Shown: piece after piece, positions 13,739-18,054 of the stretch | How positions within the stretch are numbered: position 1 is the stretch's first letter | Layout: each line of letters starts with the position of its first letter | NCBI GenBank assembly: GCA_052143655.1 | Contig: JBKQSL010000018.1 | Coordinates: 1 to 18,054, forward strand | Length of the DNA stretch: 18,054 nucleotides | Direction: 5' to 3' | Source of the DNA: CAVSUR01 sp052143655 | GTDB lineage: Bacteria > Actinomycetota > Actinomycetes > Streptosporangiales > Streptosporangiaceae | Notes under the pieces: model-generated | Databases searched by the model: none | Seen by the model: only the letters and a program-made list of their open reading frames with translations | What the model was told of the DNA's origin: nothing | Made by a program: the position numbers and the translations under genes

Positions 13739-14266
13739 GTGCAGTGTGCCATGAACGCGGAGAGGAGCCAGCCGTGTAGGTTACGAGGTTCCTTGATGCG
13801 GTGCTGTATGAGAGATGAGGGATTTCGCCCCTCGGAGTCGCCCTGCGGGGGGTGGCTTCAAGCCGCCTCATGCTGCGCTGGCTGAAGACCGTCGTGGTGA
13901 GCGATGAGGAAAAGGCGCCCGTGAGGCGTCAGGCGGGGACCTGGAAGACGACCACTGCCGAAGCGTCGTAACAAATTCAGACGACATCAGAACCGGGGCG
14001 AATGTGCGTGTTCCGGGATGAGCCTGGCGGCTACCCGTTTACTGGCCAGGCGGTGTCCGGCGTCGAGGTGGCGTGAGCCTGGTCTGCGGCTCTCATGCGG
14101 AACTTGGGAAGGCGTGCCCGGAAACTGCCGTCTCAGCAGGCACCCCGGAAACGCCGCTCCCGGCGGCTGACCCAGCCGCCCGCCGTCCCCGGCGACGCCA
14201 CGTTAAAGACGCGTCATCTACGACATGACCTGGCCATTCACGCCTCCAAAGTTGATCAAGGTCAGA
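13739..14266 (+). ncRNA. 5' part of the group II intron RNA (domain I region)
   Basis: No protein-coding signal fits these bases; the composition shifts to lower GC with many short hairpins. GTCGT (13965-13969) and ACGAC (13981-13985) close an 11-base loop, AACAAATTCAG, of the size typical of an EBS1 loop. TCAGA, reaching from the loop into the 3' strand, is complementary to TCTGA just before the proposed 5' splice site, which fits an EBS1-IBS1 pairing. GTCAGAT at 14261 is also complementary to the last seven exon bases, and may be coincidence or an alternative pairing. Similarity to intact actinobacterial introns is from memory only. Confidence 0.55.
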
Positions 14267-14269
14267 TAA

Positions 14270-16147
14270 CTGGGCTTCAAGGGGACAATGGGGGAAATGG
14301 AGCTGCACGTGATGGCGCAGCGGCTGCAGGCCAACAAGCGGGCCGCGGCCGGGCGCGGCGAGCTGCGCACCCCGCTGCCGGTCGGGCTAGTCCACGACGA
14401 CGCCGGCGAGGTGGTGATCGACCCCGATGCCGAGGTCCAGGCCGCGATCCGTGACGTGTTCGCGGCGTTCGCCGCCTGCGGGTCGGCCTGCGGCGTGGTC
14501 GCCGCGTTCGCCGGGCGGCGGTTCCCGCTGCGCGCCTACGGCGGGGCGTGGGCCGGGCAGCTGCGCTGGGGGCGGCTCACCCATGCCCGGGTCCTGGGAG
14601 TCCTGAAGAACCCCGGCTATGCCGGGGCGCACGTGTTCGGCCGGTATGCCTCGCGCCGCACCGTCGACCCGTCCGGCACGGTGCACACCACCATCACCGA
14701 ACGGCCCCGCGCCGAATGGCCGGTCCTGATCAAAGACCACCACGAGGGATACATCACCTGGGCGGACTACCTGGCCAGCGAGGCGAGGCTGGCGGCCAGC
14801 CACACCGCCGCCGGCGCCCGCCCGCCACGGGAAGGCATCGCGCTGTGCCAGGGCATCATCGCCTGCGGCAGCTGCGGCAAGCCGATGATGACCAACTACC
14901 ACACCGATCAGCGGCCGGCCTATGAGTGCAGCTCCCGCCGGGACCAGCTGACCACGCCGTCGTGCCGGTCGGTCGCCGCGGCCTGCGTCGATGCCGCCGT
15001 CGCGGACGCGCTGCTGGACGCGCTCACCCCAGGGCAGGTCGCCCTTGCCCTGTCAGCCGCCGACGAGGTCACCGGCCGGCACCAGCGGGCCAGCCGGGCC
15101 GCCGAGCTCGCGGTGGAACGCGCCCGCTACGACGCTGACCGGGCTGAGCGGGCCTTCTGCGCCGTCGAGCCAGAAAACCGGCTGGTCGCGCGGAGCCTGG
15201 AGGCACGGTGGGAGGCCAAGCTCACCGCCCTCACCGAAGCCGAGCAGGCACTCGAGGCCGCCCGCGACACGCTGCCGCCACTGCCTGGCCGCGCGGAGCT
15301 GGAGAAACTCGCCGCTGACCTGCCCGCCCTCTGGAACAACCCAGCCACCAGCCCCAAAGACCGCAAACGGCTGCTGCGCACCCTGATCGCCGACATCACC
15401 CTGCTGCCCGGGCGGCGGCCCGACCAGGTGCGCATCGGGATCCGCTGGCGCACCGGCGCCACCGACGAGCTCACCGCCGCACGGCCCGTCCACCCCGGCA
15501 CGGCCAGACGCGCCCCGGCCGCAGCAACGGCGATGATCAGGCAACTCGGGCCGTCCACCAGCAACCCGGAGCTGGTCACCCGGCTGAACGCCGCCGGTAT
15601 CGTCACCGGCGACGGCCGGCCGTTCGACATCAAGGCCGTCCAGTGGGTCCGGCACGTCCACAAGATCCCCACGCCAGATCCGTACGGCCCCGGCGAGATC
15701 TCCGTGGCCGGGGCCGCCCGGCGGCTGGGCTGCAGCACCGGCGTCCTCTACCACTGGATCAACACCGGGCAGCTGGCAGCCCGCCGCGGTCCGGGCACCC
15801 GGTTCTGCATCCCCTGGAACGACGAGACCGAGGCCGGCTGCCGGGCCAGAATCCAGCAATCCGCCCACCTGGGCCGGACCGCCCGGCCCCGGACGCTCCC
15901 CGCCCCGCCGTCTCCGGCCGCGGACGGCGAGGTCAGCGTCACCGAGGCTGCTTACCGGCTGGGCTGCAGCATCGGCGTCATCTACTACTGGATCGAGACC
16001 GCTCAGCTCGCAGTCCGCCGTGGCCCCGGTAACCGGCTGAACATCCCATGGGACAGCCAGACCGAGGCCAGCTGCCGCAACCGGATCGAGCAATCCGGGC
16101 ACCTCAACCCGGCCGCCCGGCGCACCAGGCCACGGAAACGACGCTGA
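14270..16147 (+). pseudogene. Large serine recombinase lacking its catalytic domain
   Basis: The frame opens right after a TAA (14267-14269) with LGFKGTM, then ATG 14288 and 619 residues. Family proteins have this (LGxKGTMSExELH) at the end of the resolvase catalytic domain, so about 150 N-terminal residues including the nucleophilic Ser and conserved Arg residues are gone. What remains is a recombinase DNA-binding domain (about 25-180, with GELRTPLPVGLV and RVLGVLKNPGYAGAHVFGRY) and a zinc ribbon (Cys193, Cys196, Cys214, Cys226). A coiled-coil follows (about 255-340), and then two tandem helix-turn-helix modules at about 470-528 and 548-606. Without the catalytic domain it cannot cut DNA. 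The long intact frame shows the loss is recent, or that the DNA-binding remnant is retained as a regulator. Confidence 0.8.
15695..16105 (+). repeat. Tandem duplicated C-terminal module of the recombinase
   Basis: Two copies of a roughly 59-residue module are encoded at about 15695-15871 and 15929-16105. Both read like E(I/V)SVxxAAxRLGCSxGV(L/I)Y followed by WIxTxQLAxRRGPG, an IPW motif and an (S/A)HL end. They are separated by a 19-residue Pro-rich linker. Each looks like a small MerR/excisionase-type helix-turn-helix. Confidence 0.8.
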
Positions 16148-16285
16148 ACGGCACGGCGCCGGCACCGCAACTGTCAGTACCGACTGGCATCCTCAAAACA
16201 ACAGGCCCGGAAACCGGTCTGACCAGCACACATCCAGGTCCACCGAAAATATCCCAATACGCGGTTGCAGGAGGGGCAGTATGAA

Positions 16286-17301
16286 CCGTCCGTCCCTTGC
16301 GTCGCGGACAGGATCGCGCAGACCGTGGCCGCTGCCCGGCTGGAGGAAGCGGTGGAACCGGTGTTCCATCCGGACTCCTACGGGTACCGGCCCGGAAAAT
16401 CGCAGCTGGACGCGGTGGCGGCATGCCGGCAGCGCTGCTGGGAGTACAACTGGGCAATCGATCTGGACGTCCGGAAGTTCTTCGACAGCGTGCCATGGGA
16501 CCTGATCGTCAAGGCGGTGGAGAAGCACACTGACCATGACACCCGCTGGGTGGTGCTGTACGTGAAGCGGTGGCTGGCCGCCCCGCTGCAGCAGCCCGAC
16601 GGGACCTTGCAGGAACGGGACCGCGGAACCCCGCAAGGGTCAGCGGTCAGCCCCGTTATCGCCAACCTGTTCATGCACTACGCGTTCGATAAATGGCTGG
16701 AGCGCGAGTTTCCCGCCGTTGAATTCGAGCGCTATGCGGACGACGGCGTGATCCACTGCGTCAGTCAGTACCAGGCCCGCAAGGTCCTGGCCGCGCTGCA
16801 CGAGCGGATGGCCGAGGTGGGGCTGGAACTGCACCCGGACAAGACCAGGATCGTGTACTGCAAGGACAGCAACAGACGCGGCTCTTATGAGCACACGTCG
16901 TTCACGTTCCTCGGGTTCACATTCCGGCCGAGGGGAACGCGGCGGGACGATGGGGTGCAGTTCACCGGGTTCCTGCCCGCGATCAGCAAGGACGCCCTGA
17001 AGAAGATCAGCGCCGAGGTGCGGTCCTGGCGGCTGCACCGCTGGGTCACATCGGACGGGAGCGAGATCGCCCGCCTGATCAACCCGAAAGTGCGCGGCTG
17101 GATGAACTACTACGGAGCATTCAACCGCGCGGCGCTGTATCCCTGCTCCGCCGCATCAACACCTACCTGCTGCGGTGGGTCATGAGGAAGTACAAGAAGC
17201 ACAGCACCTGGAAGAAATCCATCAAGATGCTGGCCGAAGCGGCCGCCAGTCGGCCGCGCTACTTCGCACACTGGGCCTGGGTGAAACCGGCCGCCGGATG
17301 A
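16286..17301 (+). pseudogene. Group II intron reverse transcriptase/maturase, truncated and frameshifted
   Basis: The surviving part begins near SVPCVADRIAQT (16292), the middle of motif RT2 in intact LtrA-type proteins, so about 90-100 N-terminal residues are absent. The frame is open from ATG 16265, but its first few residues are not RT-like. DSYGYRPGKSQLDA, the first catalytic Asp in IDLDVRKFFD, GTPQGSAVSPVIANLF and the catalytic YADD follow, then the RT7 and maturase (X) regions ending with INPKVRGWMNYYG. At 17141-17143 a C is missing from the run before CTG: the frame breaks after NRAALYP and resumes in another frame as LLRRINTYLLRWVMRKY, to the TGA at 17299-17301. The intact protein would bind and help splice the intron and copy it into DNA. 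Both lesions should abolish activity. Confidence 0.88.
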
Positions 17302-17313
17302 CCAGGACGGCAA

Positions 17314-17388
17314 GAGCCGTGTAACGGGAGACTGTTACGCACGGATTCTGTGGGAGCCCGGGGGTGAGATTCCCCCGGGCTACCCGAC
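17314..17388 (+). ncRNA. Group II intron domains V and VI
   Basis: Domain V begins GAGCCGTG (17314-17321). It has the upper stem TAACGG/CTGTTA capped by a GAGA tetraloop (17328-17331) and the two-base bulge CG at 17338-17339. The closing strand is CACGG-A-TTC, where A17345 is an extra base compared with the usual CACGGTTC. Domain VI is a nine-base perfect stem GCCCGGGGG/CCCCCGGGC (17356-17364, 17372-17380). The bulged A17382, seven bases from the 3' end, is placed as the branch-point adenosine should be. The intron ends in AC at 17388. Confidence 0.85.
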
Positions 17389-17725
17389 CGGTCCAGGTGG
17401 GCTCATCGGGATCAAGCGGCCCCGGCTGCAGCAACTGCAGATCAGGGCTGCCGTAGTCAGTGTTTCCGTAGCCCGACACGAGCACATGCCGCACTGCGAC
17501 GGCTGTGGCGCTGGAGTTCTTGACGTGGACGGGCACAACCCAGCCGTCCCGGCTGTCTCTGGGCTTGCCCAGCCACGCCGATACGTGGTCTGCCTGAGCG
17601 CGCATGCGGTCCCGGCGCTGCCGGGCAAGCTGTACCCAGGCCAGCAGCACGGCCAGCCCCGCTAGCACTGAACCGGCCGCCGTTACGATTGCAGCCCAGT
17701 GGATGTCGGCTGCATGCTGATGCAC
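17389..17725 (-). pseudogene. Membrane-anchored hypothetical protein truncated by the intron
   Basis: From GTG 17725 the minus strand encodes about 112 native residues: a short N-terminus, one membrane helix (about 11-33, AAIVTAAGSVLAGLAVLLAWVQL), a basic stop-transfer run (RQRRDRMR) and a soluble domain with VSAWLG and VVPVHVKNSSATAVAVRHVLVSGYG. Similar small one-helix proteins are common in actinomycetes and have no known function. The frame then enters the intron in antisense and stops at 17222. Joining the two sides of the intron gives a TGA after only four more codons, so the original 3' end seems lost or was very short. A TAGTCT box lies six bases before the start. Confidence 0.6.
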
Positions 17726-17731
17726 GCCGTC

Positions 17732-17737
17732 AGACTA
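17732..17737 (-). promoter_or_regulatory. Probable -10 of a leaderless promoter
   Basis: TAGTCT on the minus strand is followed by GACGGC and then the GTG start at 17725. This is the same TANNNT, six bases, start codon spacing seen at three other genes in the window. Confidence 0.45.
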
Positions 17738-17814
17738 GAGCTGCGGGAGCTGGGAGCGCTGGCGGAAGGGGACAGCCCCAGTTATTGCCCTGCCTTTCTC
17801 TTCCTGCGCACCAC

Positions 17815-18054
17815 CTAGCTGCCGAAGGCCAGGGTGTCGAGCTGCTGCCATACCTCCCGTGGCAGCCCGGCGCGGCCCGCCAGCACGGTCTCGCGCAGGC
17901 GCATTACTGTGGTGCGGGCTCGGCCGACCAGTTCGTGGCCTGGACCTTCGACTCGTTCGAGGACCAGGCGACTGAAGTCCCTGATGGATTGCTTGTCGCT
18001 ATCGAAGTCGTTCGGATCGATGTAGATCTTGGCGTACCGGATGCGGCCGGCGAC
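17815..18054 (-). CDS. C-terminal part of an unrecognised protein (runs off the window)
   Basis: The minus strand is open from the window edge to TAG at 17815-17817, giving 79 residues. The first part reads IRYAKIYIDPNDFDSDKQSI and the rest is helical and amphipathic, including VMRLRETVLAGRAGLPREVW. The codon third positions are less extreme than in neighbouring housekeeping genes. I do not recognise the family. It lies 89 bases upstream of the truncated membrane protein, same strand, and could share a transcript. The start is outside the window. Confidence 0.55.
   Translation of the reverse strand, partial: VAGRIRYAKIYIDPNDFDSDKQSIRDFSRLVLERVEGPGHELVGRARTTVMRLRETVLAGRAGLPREVWQQLDTLAFGS

Larger units (their letters stand above)
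13739..17388 (+). mobile_element. Degenerate group II intron interrupted by a recombinase fragment
   Basis: The 5' boundary is set at GTGCAG (13739), which resembles the group II GUGYG start. The 3' boundary is set at the AC after domain VI (17388). Between them, in one orientation, are about 530 bases of intron-like 5' RNA, a headless serine recombinase (14270-16147), the C-terminal two thirds of an intron reverse transcriptase (16286-17301) and domains V and VI (17314-17388). The N-terminal part of the reverse transcriptase is missing and the recombinase occupies its place. Intron loss of function is nearly certain. The 3' boundary is well supported by secondary structure; the 5' boundary is less certain. 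Confidence 0.75.

Noticed and set aside
16265..17301. Retron or diversity-generating retroelement reverse transcriptase
   Set aside because: The RT has LtrA-type motifs and a maturase region and is followed by unmistakable group II domains V and VI. No msr/msd or template/variable repeats were seen.
17834..18025. 63-residue plus-strand frame near the window end
   Set aside because: Its Ser/Arg-rich composition looks like the shadow of the minus-strand partial gene, which has the better coding pattern.
1..18054. CRISPR arrays, tRNA or rRNA genes
   Set aside because: I saw no regularly spaced repeats and no tRNA or rRNA signature sequences by eye on either strand; a tRNAscan/CRISPR finder run would be decisive.

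Overview
The window is a chromosomal segment from a high-GC actinobacterium. The evidence is strong G/C bias at third codon positions, frequent GTG and TTG starts, an F420-dependent oxidoreductase, and the aroC-aroK-aroB ... pepP-efp-nusB gene order seen in Streptomyces and relatives. I cannot name the species; a soil actinomycete of the Streptosporangiales or a neighbouring order is only a guess.

Region 1 (1-5.2 kb): an SseB-family protein with an unusual histidine-rich insert comes first. After a 354-base stretch with no certain gene, a tightly overlapping shikimate operon follows: chorismate synthase, shikimate kinase and 3-dehydroquinate synthase. An F420-dependent oxidoreductase of the luciferase-like fold is coupled to its end. 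aroQ, which usually follows aroB in this arrangement, is not in the window.

Region 2 (5.4-9.2 kb) looks like an accessory block set between aroB and pepP. It holds a seven-helix MHYT sensor membrane protein, a decayed fragment of a SpoIIE-type phosphatase, a type II NADH dehydrogenase, and a reverse-strand SRPBCC-marR pair whose promoter contains a near-perfect palindrome (probable autoregulation). Region 3 (9.3-11.7 kb) resumes the conserved neighbourhood: Xaa-Pro aminopeptidase, elongation factor P and NusB with an extra Pro/Glu-rich tail.

Region 4 (11.8-18 kb) is a flexible zone. It contains a phytanoyl-CoA-dioxygenase-like oxygenase on the minus strand and a short Erm-type 23S rRNA methyltransferase that closely resembles Erm(37) of Mycobacterium tuberculosis. 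Next is a degenerate group II intron (about 13739-17388). Its 5' RNA part and its 3' part (reverse transcriptase C-terminal two thirds, domains V and VI) are separated by a large serine recombinase that has lost its catalytic domain. The intron interrupts a small minus-strand membrane-anchored protein gene. The window ends inside an unrecognised minus-strand gene.

Several genes (SseB, pepP, SRPBCC and the small membrane protein) have a TANNNT hexamer exactly six bases before the start codon and no Shine-Dalgarno, which fits leaderless transcription. The most interesting items are the intron/recombinase chimera, the Erm(37)-like methyltransferase with an altered catalytic motif, and the MarR/SRPBCC promoter palindrome. 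I found no convincing evidence of a wholly new defence or biosynthetic system.
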